A stretch of DNA of 64,000 nt, taken from NCBI GenBank assembly GCA_944358375.1, contig CALVQT010000001.1:284699-348698 (forward strand), written 5' to 3'. Shown in pieces: positions 1-9,638 of the stretch. The DNA comes from an uncultured Bacilli bacterium (lineage in GTDB: Bacteria > Bacillota_I > Bacilli_A > RF39 > UBA660). Below the pieces are notes generated by a model, which was given only the letters and a program-made list of their open reading frames with translations, was not told the origin of the DNA and did no database searches. Position 1 is the stretch's first letter. Each line of letters starts with the position of its first letter. The translations under genes and the position numbers were made by a program.

Positions 1-690
1 ATCATCATATTATCATTATTTTTGTGTTTTATGGTAATATTGAATTTTGTTATAAAGTATGAAACCTTTACAGAAATAAAAATAGATAATTGTATTAATA
101 ATGAATGTACTAATACATATAAGTTCAATTCAAATAAAATAGATATAATAAATGATAAAAATAATAATTATATTCTTAAAATTAATGACGAACAAAGATT
201 TAATGGAACTAATGGATTTCCTGATTTAGGTGATAAAATATATACTTTTGATAGCTTGATTATGATTGAACAAAAAGTTGATAATTTAGTTACTAGTTTA
301 TTTTTAATAAACCTTGATTCTGATATTAATACAAATAATGAAGAAAGAATTATATCTGAACTAGATAGTGATGCAAGAATATTTTTAAATGAGTTTGAAG
401 TAAAAGATGTTTTTGATGATAATAATAATTTTGAAACAAAAGAAATTATTTTATATGGTAGTAATTTTATTAATGAAAATTCTTTCTATTATGGTAATGA
501 TGAAATCTCACTAGCTGTTATTAGTACTTGTGATGAATATGAAAAGCATAAAGATAAAGTAGTAGGTGGAATTTATAAAATGAAATATCTTGGTGATAAT
601 AAAGTTTCAGATGTAGAGAAAATTGAAGAAATTAAATTAAAAGATTATGATAAAATTAATTTTTACGATAAATTATGCAAACAAAAATAA
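1..690 (+). CDS. Membrane-anchored or secreted hypothetical protein, 5' end outside the window
   Basis: The reading frame is open from the first base, so the true start probably lies upstream; within the window the first possible starts are TTG at 22 and ATG at 31. The visible N-terminus is a hydrophobic stretch of about 18 residues, followed by a charged, Asn/Asp/Lys-rich domain of about 200 residues with two or three cysteines. This suggests a signal-anchor or signal peptide with an extracytoplasmic domain. I recognise no family. A good intrinsic terminator follows the TAA stop, so this is the last gene of its transcript and is separate from pssA. Confidence 0.6.
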   Translation: MIILSLFLCFMVILNFVIKYETFTEIKIDNCINNECTNTYKFNSNKIDIINDKNNNYILKINDEQRFNGTNGFPDLGDKIYTFDSLIMIEQKVDNLVTSLFLINLDSDINTNNEERIISELDSDARIFLNEFEVKDVFDDNNNFETKEIILYGSNFINENSFYYGNDEISLAVISTCDEYEKHKDKVVGGIYKMKYLGDNKVSDVEKIEEIKLKDYDKINFYDKLCKQK

Positions 691-698
691 TTAGAAAA

Positions 699-730
699 AC
701 CTAATTAATAATTTTAATTAGATTTTTTTT
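699..730 (+). terminator. Intrinsic terminator
   Basis: An AT-rich hairpin (CTAATTA at 701-707 paired with TAATTAG at 715-721) is followed by eight T residues. It lies between the preceding gene and pssA. Confidence 0.7.
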
Positions 731-805
731 ATAATATTGATTAAATTTATGTCTAAAAATTGCATTTAATTATATTTATTAGTATAATATTTATAGAGGT
801 GTTAT

Positions 806-1414
806 ATGATAGGTGTATATGATTATACTGTATTACTTACATATCTCGGATTTTCATCTGGAATATTAGGAATATTAAATGCATTTAATGATAAAGTTTT
901 TCCTGCAATTTTATGCTTGATGTTTTGTGGGCTATGTGATATGTTTGATGGAAGAGTTGCAAGAACTAAAAAGAAAAGAACATTAGAACAAAGACATTTT
1001 GGGGTTCAATTAGATAGTTTGTCAGATGTAGTGTGTTTTGGAGTTTTGCCATCTATTATTGGTTATTCTATAGGACTTAATAATTCTTATTTTTTAGTAT
1101 TGCTAGTGTTTTTTTCATTGTCAGCACTTATTAGATTAGCTTGGTTTAATGTGCTTGAAATTACTAGAAATAGTTCTACACCGGTAAAAGAATACACTGG
1201 TTTACCAGTAACATCATCAGCATTAATTTTCCCGTTTATATATATATTTAAAAATATATTAAAGGAATATTTTGTGTATGTGTATGCTTTAGTTTTATTA
1301 ATCGTTGGGGTGTTATTTATAACTAAAATAAAAATTAAAAAGCCTAGCTTTAAAGTAATGATAGGTTTTATAATAATAGGTTTAATCGAATTTATATTAA
1401 TATTGGTGCGTTAA
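806..1414 (+). CDS. pssA: CDP-diacylglycerol-serine O-phosphatidyltransferase (phosphatidylserine synthase)
   Basis: Integral membrane enzyme that makes phosphatidylserine from CDP-diacylglycerol and serine. The CDP-alcohol phosphotransferase signature is clear: DMFDGRVAR, then after a short gap FGVQLDSLSDVVCFG, giving the family's spaced Asp and Gly residues. The remainder is hydrophobic with about six membrane segments. At 202 residues it has the size of Gram-positive PssA. The ATG at 806 has an AGAGGTG ribosome site 5-6 bases upstream. psd starts one base after its stop, so the two form a translationally linked pair for phosphatidylethanolamine synthesis. CdsA, encoded at 16.4 kb, would supply its substrate. 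Confidence 0.9.
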   Translation: MIGVYDYTVLLTYLGFSSGILGILNAFNDKVFPAILCLMFCGLCDMFDGRVARTKKKRTLEQRHFGVQLDSLSDVVCFGVLPSIIGYSIGLNNSYFLVLLVFFSLSALIRLAWFNVLEITRNSSTPVKEYTGLPVTSSALIFPFIYIFKNILKEYFVYVYALVLLIVGVLFITKIKIKKPSFKVMIGFIIIGLIEFILILVR

Positions 1415-1415
1415 A

Positions 1416-2312
1416 ATGAAATATATATCTAGACAAAGAAATAGTGAAGAAAATATAATTACAGAATCTCCAAAGATTCTTGATTTTTTGTATAGTAATA
1501 TAATTACCAGATTATTATTAAGAGTAGTAATTAGTAAACCAGTATCAAATTTAGTTGCATTATACATGAATAGTAGTTTATCAAAACATATGATTAAAAG
1601 ATTTGTAGATAAAAATGATATTAATATATATGAATATGATGATAAGAATTATAAATCATATAATGATTTTTTTACAAGAAAAGTAATAAGTTATAAAAGA
1701 CCAATTAACGCAAGAAGTGGAATATTAATAAGTCCATGTGATAGTAAATTAACTGCTTATAATATAACAGAAGATTTGTGTCTAAAAATTAAAGGTTCAT
1801 ATTATAGTATTGATACTTTAATTGATAATGATATAATAAATGAGTATAAAGATGGTCTTGCATTAGTTTTTAGATTGTCTACCGATAATTATCATAGATA
1901 TTGTTATATTGATAATGGAAATAAGGGAGTTAATAATCATATTAAAGGTGTTTATCACACAGTACAACCAATTACATTAAAAAAATATAATTTTTTTAAA
2001 ACAAATAATAGAGAATGGTGTATATTAAACACTAGTAATTTTGGAAAAGTGATTCAAGTTGAAATTGGTGCTTTGTGTATTGGAAAAATCAAAAATAATC
2101 ATGATGTTTATATTTTTAAAAAAGGAGAAGAAAAAGGTTATTTTGAATTTGGCGGTTCGACTATTGTATTATTATTTAAAAAAAATACTATAAAATTAGA
2201 TGATGATATTTATAACAATTCTCTTTCTAATATAGAAACTATAGTCCAATATGGACAAAGGATTGGTAAAGCAAAATTACTTACTAGAATATATAATAAA
2301 CTTATAAAATAA
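1416..2312 (+). CDS. psd: Phosphatidylserine decarboxylase proenzyme
   Basis: Decarboxylates phosphatidylserine to phosphatidylethanolamine using a pyruvoyl cofactor formed by self-cleavage. The C-terminal cleavage motif, normally LGST, is present as FGGST with the pyruvoyl-forming serine at residue 248. Conserved upstream blocks include the SPCDSK segment and the YHRYCYID segment with its His. Length (298 aa) is normal for the family. The start lies one base after the pssA stop with no strong ribosome site of its own, so translational coupling is likely. A bidirectional terminator separates it from the convergent gatD. Confidence 0.9.
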   Translation: MKYISRQRNSEENIITESPKILDFLYSNIITRLLLRVVISKPVSNLVALYMNSSLSKHMIKRFVDKNDINIYEYDDKNYKSYNDFFTRKVISYKRPINARSGILISPCDSKLTAYNITEDLCLKIKGSYYSIDTLIDNDIINEYKDGLALVFRLSTDNYHRYCYIDNGNKGVNNHIKGVYHTVQPITLKKYNFFKTNNREWCILNTSNFGKVIQVEIGALCIGKIKNNHDVYIFKKGEEKGYFEFGGSTIVLLFKKNTIKLDDDIYNNSLSNIETIVQYGQRIGKAKLLTRIYNKLIK

Positions 2313-2313
2313 A

Positions 2314-2346
2314 AATACTTAGAGAAAGTTATCTAAGTATTTTTTA
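2314..2346. terminator. Bidirectional terminator between psd and gatD
   Basis: AATACTTAGA at 2314-2323 pairs with TCTAAGTATT at 2332-2341. T-runs flank it on both strands, so it can end psd (+) and gatD (-). It overlaps the last codons of gatD. Confidence 0.75.
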
Positions 2347-3044
2347 TAGGCTTTTTTACTATCATCATCTAGAGATTTATAATTTATATTTTTTTCACTA
2401 CATATTTTATTTAAAAAATAATCTATTAAATAGGGATTTCTAACAAACAATGGGCCAATAATATGAGTAGCAAAAACATTTTTATAAGTAAATCCTTCAT
2501 TTTCGTCATTTAAATCATTAGAATATTTTTTATCTAATTTAAATAATGTATTATTAATATTATAAACTAAATCACATCTATTTTGAAATCCTATTATTTT
2601 ATTATTGATTAATTTACATGTTCCAATAATTTCTCCTACAATTCTATTTTTAGATGCATTGTGAAATACATCTTCACTAACATATTTAGAATAGTATTTA
2701 AATATATCAAGACCATCTATTTTTTTATCTAATGTATCAATAGTTTTTCCAAACATAATCATAGAATTTCCAGTTAAAAATAAATATTTATCGTTTTCTA
2801 TATATTTTATTATATCTTTTTTTCGTTTTTTTAAATCTTCAAGGGATATTAATATATCTTCTTCACTACCGCTACCAATATAAACAATATCATATTTATC
2901 AAAATCAATTTCATCATTTAAGCTTTTTAAATCAACATTTGCTTTTATTTTGTTAAGTTCCAAGTTGCGAATTATACACCTAACATTTGCATTTTCACCA
3001 TAAAGATTCAATAGATCATAGTATAAATATAAAATATTAATCAT
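2319..3044 (-). CDS. gatD: GatD-like subunit of lipid II isoglutaminyl synthase, apparent nucleophile lost
   Basis: Class I glutamine amidotransferase-like (CobB/CobQ) protein of 241 residues that pairs with MurT to amidate D-glutamate of lipid II. The family fold is visible: ILYLYYDLLNLYGENAN at the N-terminus, DIVYIGSGSEED in the middle and the catalytic-His block FATHIIGPLFVRNP near the C-terminus. The usual nucleophile elbow, of the type CGGxQ, reads TGNSM at residues 91-95, with no cysteine. The subunit may therefore be structural, rely on free ammonia or use another residue. Its start overlaps the end of murT by 8 bases, the usual murT-gatD arrangement. Identification is firm from fold motifs and neighbour; activity is not. 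Confidence 0.8.
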   Translation of the reverse strand: MINILYLYYDLLNLYGENANVRCIIRNLELNKIKANVDLKSLNDEIDFDKYDIVYIGSGSEEDILISLEDLKKRKKDIIKYIENDKYLFLTGNSMIMFGKTIDTLDKKIDGLDIFKYYSKYVSEDVFHNASKNRIVGEIIGTCKLINNKIIGFQNRCDLVYNINNTLFKLDKKYSNDLNDENEGFTYKNVFATHIIGPLFVRNPYLIDYFLNKICSEKNINYKSLDDDSKKAYKKYLDNFL

Positions 3045-4368
3045 TATTTTCCTCCCTTATAATATTTTTAAGTTGCATTTCTTTATCAAAGCAAACAATA
3101 GAGTATATATTTCCTTTTGTTTTATTCTTTAAAACTTTTTTTAAATTATTAATATTTTCAACTAATATAATTTTGTTATTATCTATTTTTGCATATTGCA
3201 TTCTAAGATACATATCATAAGCAAATTTACCAATTAAAATAATATTTTTTATAGATGGGTTATTTAATGTTTCAAAATCTATGTCATATATCCATGATAT
3301 ATCATTTTCTTTATATCTTCGACTAGATGAATCAAATCCTAATATTATTGTTTTATTTCCTTTTTGATGCAAGATATAATCAAGTGATTGTTTATAACTT
3401 AGATTATTTTCATTTTTACTAGCTAGCATTTGCCATTTTCTATTATCAAAATCATAGATATTTAATCTTTTAGTTTTAATATTTGCATTTAATACATCAA
3501 TAATTTGTTTATCATTTAAGCCAATAGTTTTACATAATGCATAACATCCAGTTACAAAATATGCAGTATATAAAAAATCAGATGGTAAGTTGATTAAATT
3601 ATTATTGATAGTTATATGTTTATTATCTATATCAACATTTTTTGCTTCATATTGAACATTTCCTCTTTCAAAATCATTATTAGGGCATTTATATGAACCT
3701 ATATGTCCATAATTATAATAATCATATATTAGTTTATTATGACAAATAGGGCAATAAGCTGCATCAATATTATTTATATTATTTGGCATAGAATAATCAT
3801 TTTTCTCAATTCCATAACTAGTAATATGGCCTTTATGATTAAGTTTAATTCTATTAACAAAAGGATCATCAACATTTAATATTAAATGTGTATTTTTTGG
3901 AATAGAATTTTTAATTTCATTATATATTTTAAAAGGATGAGAATTTCTTGGTGGTTGATCTCTTGTAATATTAGTAATCATTAAATGCGTTGGTGTAATA
4001 TATTTGAAAATATATTTTAAAAATTGCTCATCTAATTCCATTAGAACAACATCTTTTTTTACTTTTCCAAATATAGTTGAATTGTTTAAAATTAAAGATG
4101 TTATACCATTAATAGTATTGCTACCTTCCTTATTATAACAAACTGTAAATTTATTATTAATTAATATATTATATATAAGCTCAGTAGATGAACTTTTCCC
4201 ACTTGAACCAGTAATACCAATTATGTATTTTGGAAGTTTAATTTTTTTTAAAATATTTTTATCTATTTTTAAAGCATAATAACCGCCAATAACACTTCCT
4301 TCATGGCCTATTATTTTACTTATTTTATTAATTAATTTACATAATAATATAGTTATAAATATTTTCAT
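3037..4368 (-). CDS. murT: MurT, Mur-ligase subunit of lipid II isoglutaminyl synthase
   Basis: ATP-dependent Mur-ligase-like enzyme (443 aa) that activates the alpha-carboxylate of D-Glu in lipid II for amidation by GatD-derived ammonia. The P-loop GITGSSGKSSST lies near residue 51, followed by the ligase blocks ITNITRDQ and LNVDDPF and a C-terminal ligase domain. MurT proteins carry a four-Cys zinc ribbon within the central domain. Here C206 and C209 (CPIC) and C228 (KCP) are present, but the expected fourth cysteine is Asn231, so the ribbon is degraded. It is the first gene of a divergent two-gene operon, back to back with the peptidase-ABC-two-component operon. Confidence 0.88.
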   Translation of the reverse strand: MKIFITILLCKLINKISKIIGHEGSVIGGYYALKIDKNILKKIKLPKYIIGITGSSGKSSSTELIYNILINNKFTVCYNKEGSNTINGITSLILNNSTIFGKVKKDVVLMELDEQFLKYIFKYITPTHLMITNITRDQPPRNSHPFKIYNEIKNSIPKNTHLILNVDDPFVNRIKLNHKGHITSYGIEKNDYSMPNNINNIDAAYCPICHNKLIYDYYNYGHIGSYKCPNNDFERGNVQYEAKNVDIDNKHITINNNLINLPSDFLYTAYFVTGCYALCKTIGLNDKQIIDVLNANIKTKRLNIYDFDNRKWQMLASKNENNLSYKQSLDYILHQKGNKTIILGFDSSSRRYKENDISWIYDIDFETLNNPSIKNIILIGKFAYDMYLRMQYAKIDNNKIILVENINNLKKVLKNKTKGNIYSIVCFDKEMQLKNIIREENND

Positions 4369-4417
4369 ATCATCACCTAAAAATATTATACACCGAATTT
4401 AATATTTAATAAAGAAT

Positions 4418-4455
4418 CTTATTTTAATCTTATTTTAATGTATATAGATTATAAT
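4418..4455 (+). promoter_or_regulatory. Tandem operator and promoter of the peptidase/ABC/two-component operon
   Basis: Two perfect adjacent copies of an 11-bp unit, CTTATTTTAAT, occupy 4418-4428 and 4429-4439. A TATAAT box follows at 4450-4455, exactly 10 bp after the second copy. Direct repeats with an 11-bp period are typical of OmpR-family binding sites, and this operon encodes an OmpR-family regulator. The same arrangement recurs before htrA, so autoregulation is the likely reading. A second TATAAT at 4472-4477 is an alternative -10. Confidence 0.65.
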
Positions 4456-4498
4456 TTAGATAATGTTATGTTATAATAACAAATAAGGAGTGGATATT

Positions 4499-5179
4499 AT
4501 GGATTCATATATTATAAGTTATGGGCTTGTATTTTTAGCAATGATTATTACACTTGGTGCACAAATATTTGTTAGTTCTAGTTATGCTAAGTATTCTAAA
4601 ATTAAAAATTCTAATAATATTAGTGGTGCACAAGTAGCAAGAAAAATACTTGATAAAAATGGATTGTTTGATGTTGAAGTTACAATGACAAATGGATATT
4701 TATCGGATCACTATGATCCTAGGAGTAGGGTTATTAGATTATCTGAAAATATATATAAAGGAAATTCTATAGCTTCAGTCGCAGTAGCGGCTCATGAATG
4801 TGGTCATGCGATTCAAGATAAAGAAGGATATTTTTTTATGAAAATTAGAAGTTATCTTATACCTATAGTTAATTTTTCATCTTATGCAGGATATATCGCT
4901 ATATTATTAGGAATTATATTTGGTGCTTTAAATTTAATTTATATTGGTATTATAGCTGAAATCGTAATATTACTATTTCAATTTGTAACATTGCCAGTCG
5001 AAATAAATGCATCTAGTAGGGCTTTAAATCAAATAAAAAAATCATACTTTTTGGTTGATAAAGAATATTCTAAAGGAAAATTAATGTTAACAGCAGCGGC
5101 TTCTACGTATATAGCAAGTCTTGCAAGTACATTATTAGAAATATTAAGATTATTGTTAATATTTAGAAATAGGGATTAA
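4499..5179 (+). CDS. Membrane zinc metallopeptidase, YugP family
   Basis: The protein has an N-terminal membrane helix, a zinc-peptidase HExxH motif within AAHECGHAIQ (H99, E100, H103) and three further hydrophobic segments in the C-terminal half, as in YugP. Function in the family is poorly defined; membrane protein turnover is the usual guess. I place the start at ATG 4499, because the AAGGAG ribosome site at 4485-4490 gives normal spacing, whereas the in-frame GTG at 4490 overlaps that site. This gives 226 residues. It is the first gene of a five-gene run (peptidase, two ABC half-transporters, response regulator, kinase) with gaps of 15 bases or less or overlaps. Confidence 0.85.
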   Translation: MDSYIISYGLVFLAMIITLGAQIFVSSSYAKYSKIKNSNNISGAQVARKILDKNGLFDVEVTMTNGYLSDHYDPRSRVIRLSENIYKGNSIASVAVAAHECGHAIQDKEGYFFMKIRSYLIPIVNFSSYAGYIAILLGIIFGALNLIYIGIIAEIVILLFQFVTLPVEINASSRALNQIKKSYFLVDKEYSKGKLMLTAAASTYIASLASTLLEILRLLLIFRNRD

Positions 5180-5194
5180 CAAAAAGGATAAATT

Positions 5195-6964
5195 ATGATA
5201 AAGTTAGTTAAAAATCTTACAAAAAAAGATATATTTTTTATATGTGTTTGCTTTATAATGATAGTTTTACAAGTTTATCTTGATTTGAAATTACCAGATT
5301 ATATGAGTGAAATGACATTATTAATACAGACAAATACAATTGTTTTAAGTGACATTTTAAATCTTGGAATTAAAATGATGGTTGTAGCTTTGGGAAGTTT
5401 AATGACATCAGTATTAATAGTATATTTTACATCTTATATAGCAGCGGATTTTTCATATAATGTTCGAAAGAAAATATTTGAAAAAGTTGAAAATTTTGGT
5501 ATGAATGAAATTAGAAAATTTAAAACTAATAGTCTTATAACAAGAACTACTAATGATGTTACACAAGTAGAAGTATTTATTGTTATGGGACTTCAATTAC
5601 TTATAAAATCCCCAATTATGGCAATATGGGCAATAAACAAAATATTGAATAAAAATTTACAATTAAGTTTATTAACTGGAGTTTGTGTAATAGTTTTATT
5701 AACAGTCGTGAGCATTTTGATAATTATAGTTATGCCTAGATTTGAAAAAGTTCAAAAATTAATAGATAAAATAAATGGTGTAACTAGAGAAAATTTAACA
5801 GGTATTAGAGTAATAAGAGCATTTAATGCTGAGGATTTCCAAGATGAAAGATTTAATAATGTAAATACTGATTTAACAAATATGCAAAAGTTTAATCAAA
5901 GATGTTTTGCTGTATTAAATCCAGTAATTAATTTAGTAATGCATGGATTGTCTTTAGGTATATATTTCATTGGTGCTTTTCTTATGTTAAATATGAATTT
6001 ATTAGATAAAATAAGTTTATTTAGTAATATGGTAGTATTTACAAGTTATGGTTCGCAAGTAATTTTATCTTTTTTAATGCTTGCTTTAGTATTTATGATT
6101 TTACCAAGAGCAGAAGTATCTGCTAAGAGAATAAATGAAGTATTAGAAGAAGAAAATTCTATTAAAGATGGTAATTTTGATAAACTTGATACTGAAATCA
6201 AAGGAGAAATTGAATTTAAAAAGGTATCGTTTAAATATCCTGATGCTAAAGAATATGTTTTGAAAGACATATCATTTAAAGTAAAAAAAGGACAAACAAT
6301 AGCATTTATTGGATCAACTGGTAGTGGAAAATCTACTTTAGTTAATTTAATTCCAAGATTTTATGATGTAAGTGAAGGAAGTATTTTAGTTGATGGAATA
6401 GATGTAAAAAAATATAAACAAGAAACATTAAATAATAAAATTGGATATGTTCCTCAAAAAGCTATTATTTTTACAGGAACTATTGATAGTAATGTTAGAT
6501 ATGGGGATAATGGAAAAAAAGAAATTAGTGAAGAAGAAGTAATTAAGGCACTTGATGTAGCACAAGCAACAGAATTTGTAACGAAAATGGAAGATGGTTA
6601 TGAATCAAACATTGCTCGTGGGGGTACAAATGTAAGTGGTGGACAAAAACAAAGGATATCTATAGCAAGAGCAATAGCCAAAAATCCCGAAATATATATC
6701 TTTGATGATAGTTTTAGTGCACTTGATTATAAAACAGATTATGCTCTTAGAAGTGAATTAAAAAAATATACCAAAGATGCTACTTGTATAATAGTTGCTC
6801 AAAGAATTGGAACTATTATACATGCTGATAAAATAGTAGTTCTTGATAAAGGCAAAATTATTGGAATCGGAACACATGAACAATTACTTGAAAATTGCGA
6901 TATATATAAAGAAATAGCCCTTTCACAATTAGGAGAGGAGGAGTTATTAAATGCCAAAGCCTAG
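5195..6964 (+). CDS. ABC exporter half-transporter A (degenerate ATPase site)
   Basis: Fused six-helix permease and ATPase, 589 residues, of the heterodimeric multidrug/peptide exporter type (MdlA/BmrC/TM287-like). Walker A GSTGSGKST starts at residue 373 and the signature VSGGQKQR is canonical. The Walker B block is FDDSFSALD, with Asp505 where the catalytic Glu normally is. That pattern marks the subunit providing the non-hydrolytic site of a heterodimer. The gene's end overlaps the next ABC gene by 14 bases, so the two are co-translated. Substrate cannot be read from the sequence. Confidence 0.9.
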   Translation: MIKLVKNLTKKDIFFICVCFIMIVLQVYLDLKLPDYMSEMTLLIQTNTIVLSDILNLGIKMMVVALGSLMTSVLIVYFTSYIAADFSYNVRKKIFEKVENFGMNEIRKFKTNSLITRTTNDVTQVEVFIVMGLQLLIKSPIMAIWAINKILNKNLQLSLLTGVCVIVLLTVVSILIIIVMPRFEKVQKLIDKINGVTRENLTGIRVIRAFNAEDFQDERFNNVNTDLTNMQKFNQRCFAVLNPVINLVMHGLSLGIYFIGAFLMLNMNLLDKISLFSNMVVFTSYGSQVILSFLMLALVFMILPRAEVSAKRINEVLEEENSIKDGNFDKLDTEIKGEIEFKKVSFKYPDAKEYVLKDISFKVKKGQTIAFIGSTGSGKSTLVNLIPRFYDVSEGSILVDGIDVKKYKQETLNNKIGYVPQKAIIFTGTIDSNVRYGDNGKKEISEEEVIKALDVAQATEFVTKMEDGYESNIARGGTNVSGGQKQRISIARAIAKNPEIYIFDDSFSALDYKTDYALRSELKKYTKDATCIIVAQRIGTIIHADKIVVLDKGKIIGIGTHEQLLENCDIYKEIALSQLGEEELLNAKA

Positions 6965-8930
6965 AATAGTAGAAAAATCAAAAGATTTTAAAGGATCAAT
7001 GTTAAGATTAATTAAAGGACTAAATAAATGGAAAGTTATAATGATAATAGCTTTATTATTGGGGTTTTCAAGTGCCATAATATCACTAATAACACCAAAT
7101 AAATTATCTCAAATAACAGATACAATATCTTCTTCTTTATCTTTTGATAATGAAGTATTAACTGAGCTTGTAACTAAAATTAATTCAAATATTAAAAATG
7201 AGGACATAATAATTAATGATGTTGTTATTTCATATAATGAACAATTAGAATTTATGGGTGTTATTAAAAATATTAATATTGATAATGCAAATGAAATAAT
7301 TATTAAAGTGGATACACTTCCTGAAAATATTAAATCTATATTAATTAATAAGTTGGATATCAAAAAAGTTGAAAAAATTGGATTAACTATGGCAATATTA
7401 TTTATAATAAGTGCAGTTTTTGGATATATTCAATCATTCATATTAACAACTGTATCTAATAATTTTGCAAAAACTCTTAGAGATAAAATTAGTAAAAAAA
7501 TAAATAAGCTTCCACTTAAATATTTTGATAAGCATGAAACAGGAGATATTTTATCTAGAATTACTAATGATGTTGATACAATAGCAACACAAATGAATAA
7601 TAGTTTAGCTACCTTAATTACTAGTATTACTTTATTTATAGGATCAATAATAATGATGTTTATTACTAATGAAATAATGGCAATAACATCAATATTATCA
7701 AGCTTAATTGGTTTTGCATTTATGTTAGTTATAATAAAAAAATCTCAAAAATATTTTATAAAAAGGCAAATAGAACTTGGAAATATGAATGGATTTATAG
7801 AAGAGATGTATTCATCTCATACTATTGTTAAAGCATATAATGGATATAAGGATGCTAATAATCAATTTAATGAATTAAATAAAAGATTATATACTTGTAA
7901 TAGGAAAGGTGCGTTTTTATCAGGTTTAATGCAACCATTTATGGGTTTTATAGGTAATCTTGGTTATTTGTGTGTTTGCGTTGTAGGTGTATTACTTACT
8001 ATGAATAATGTAATTTCTTATGGTGTTATAATAGCCTTTATTATATATGTAAGACAATTTATTAATCCATTATCTCAAATAGCACAAGCAATGACTAATT
8101 TACAATCAACTGCAGCAGCTAGCGAAAGAGTGTATGAATTTTTAGATGAAAAAGAAATGAGCAGTGAAGAAAATTGTACATGTCATTTAGATAAATCTAA
8201 GGTAAAAGGAAATATTGAATTTAAAAATGTTAAATTTGGTTATAATAAAGATGATATTATTATTAAAAATTTTAGTGTTAAAGCAAATCCAGGAGATAAA
8301 ATAGCGATTGTTGGTCCTACTGGGGCAGGTAAGACAACTATTGTTAATTTACTTATGAAATTTTATGAAGTTAATGATGGTGATATATTAATTGATGGAA
8401 TTTCAATCAATAAAATGACTAGAAAAAATATACATGATTTATTTATTATGGTACTTCAAGATACTTGGCTATTTGATGGAAGTATAAAAGAAAATCTTGA
8501 ATTTAATAAAGAAGAAGTTAGTGAGGAAGAAATCTATAATGTGTTAAGAGTCGTTGGTATAGATCATTTTGTAGATACTCTACCAGGTAATATTAATGCT
8601 AGTGTAAATGATAATGATACGATATCAAGTGGTCAAAAGCAACTTCTTACAATTGCAAGGGGTATGATAAAAGATGCACCATTTCTAATACTTGATGAAG
8701 CAACTAGTAATGTAGATACAAGAACTGAAGAATTAGTTGCAAAAGCCATGGATAAATTAACCAGTGGTAGAACATCATTTATTATAGCTCATAGATTATC
8801 TACAATTAAGAATGCTAACTTAATACTTGTTATGAATAATGGTAATGTTATTGAACAAGGTACACATGATGAACTTATAAAAAAGAATGGTTTTTATGCA
8901 GATTTATACAATTCACAATTTAAATTATAA
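6951..8930 (+). CDS. ABC exporter half-transporter B (catalytic ATPase site)
   Basis: Partner half-transporter of 659 residues. Walker A GPTGAGKTT starts at residue 455 and Walker B LILDEATSNVD has the catalytic Glu583, but the signature is ISSGQ (558-562) instead of LSGGQ. With the upstream subunit this makes one normal ATP site (this Walker A/B with the partner's VSGGQ) and one degenerate site, as in TM287/288-type exporters. The first and second membrane helices are separated by an extra domain of about 95 residues (roughly 50-145), predicted extracytoplasmic, which could sense or bind substrate. It sits directly before a two-component system. Confidence 0.9.
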   Translation: MPKPRIVEKSKDFKGSMLRLIKGLNKWKVIMIIALLLGFSSAIISLITPNKLSQITDTISSSLSFDNEVLTELVTKINSNIKNEDIIINDVVISYNEQLEFMGVIKNINIDNANEIIIKVDTLPENIKSILINKLDIKKVEKIGLTMAILFIISAVFGYIQSFILTTVSNNFAKTLRDKISKKINKLPLKYFDKHETGDILSRITNDVDTIATQMNNSLATLITSITLFIGSIIMMFITNEIMAITSILSSLIGFAFMLVIIKKSQKYFIKRQIELGNMNGFIEEMYSSHTIVKAYNGYKDANNQFNELNKRLYTCNRKGAFLSGLMQPFMGFIGNLGYLCVCVVGVLLTMNNVISYGVIIAFIIYVRQFINPLSQIAQAMTNLQSTAAASERVYEFLDEKEMSSEENCTCHLDKSKVKGNIEFKNVKFGYNKDDIIIKNFSVKANPGDKIAIVGPTGAGKTTIVNLLMKFYEVNDGDILIDGISINKMTRKNIHDLFIMVLQDTWLFDGSIKENLEFNKEEVSEEEIYNVLRVVGIDHFVDTLPGNINASVNDNDTISSGQKQLLTIARGMIKDAPFLILDEATSNVDTRTEELVAKAMDKLTSGRTSFIIAHRLSTIKNANLILVMNNGNVIEQGTHDELIKKNGFYADLYNSQFKL

Positions 8931-8945
8931 AAGTAAGGTGAGTTT

Positions 8946-9638
8946 ATGAGAATATTAATTGTAGAAGATGAATTTAATTTATCAGATGTAATTTCTACTA
9001 GATTAAAAAAAGAAAAATATACTGTAGATATTTCTTCTGATGGTGAAGATGGCTTATATAGAGCACTTAGTAATATTTATGATTTAATAATTTTAGATAT
9101 AATGTTACCTAAATTAGATGGATTTGAAATATTGAAAGAAATTAGAGAAAATAATATAATGTCAAAAGTAATAATGTTAAGTGCTAAAAATACTTTAGAC
9201 GATAAATTAGGAGGATTTTCTTATGGTGCAGATGATTATTTAACTAAACCATTTCATATGGAAGAATTAGTTGCTAGAGTAAATGTTCAATTAAGAAAAA
9301 ATAATGATAAGTCAAAATTAGATATAATAGAATATGAAGATTTAGTTTTAAATTTAAGGACAGCTAAGTTAACATGTAAAACTACAAATGATACAATTAA
9401 TATATCAGGTAAAGAGTTTTTAATATTAGAATATTTAATGAAAAATAAAGAGCAAGTAATATCAAAAGATGTATTATATGATAAAATATGGGGCCTTGAT
9501 AGTGAAGTAGAGTCTAATAATTTGGAAGCATATATTTCATTTATAAGAAAGAAAATAAAAATTATTGATTCTAAAGTAAATATTAAAGCATTAAGGGGTC
9601 TTGGATATAAGTTAGAGGCTAGTGATGAAGAAACTTAG
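8946..9638 (+). CDS. OmpR/PhoB-family response regulator
   Basis: Receiver domain with the acidic pair EDE near the N-terminus, phospho-acceptor Asp51 in LDIMLP and the conserved Lys in LTKPF. A winged-helix DNA-binding domain occupies residues of about 125-225, ending RGLGYKLE. Length of 230 aa is standard. The ATG has a GGTGAG ribosome site. The gene overlaps the kinase gene by 14 bases. The tandem 11-bp repeats before its own operon and before htrA are the best candidates for its binding sites, so it probably controls exporter, peptidase and HtrA together. Confidence 0.92.
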   Translation: MRILIVEDEFNLSDVISTRLKKEKYTVDISSDGEDGLYRALSNIYDLIILDIMLPKLDGFEILKEIRENNIMSKVIMLSAKNTLDDKLGGFSYGADDYLTKPFHMEELVARVNVQLRKNNDKSKLDIIEYEDLVLNLRTAKLTCKTTNDTINISGKEFLILEYLMKNKEQVISKDVLYDKIWGLDSEVESNNLEAYISFIRKKIKIIDSKVNIKALRGLGYKLEASDEET

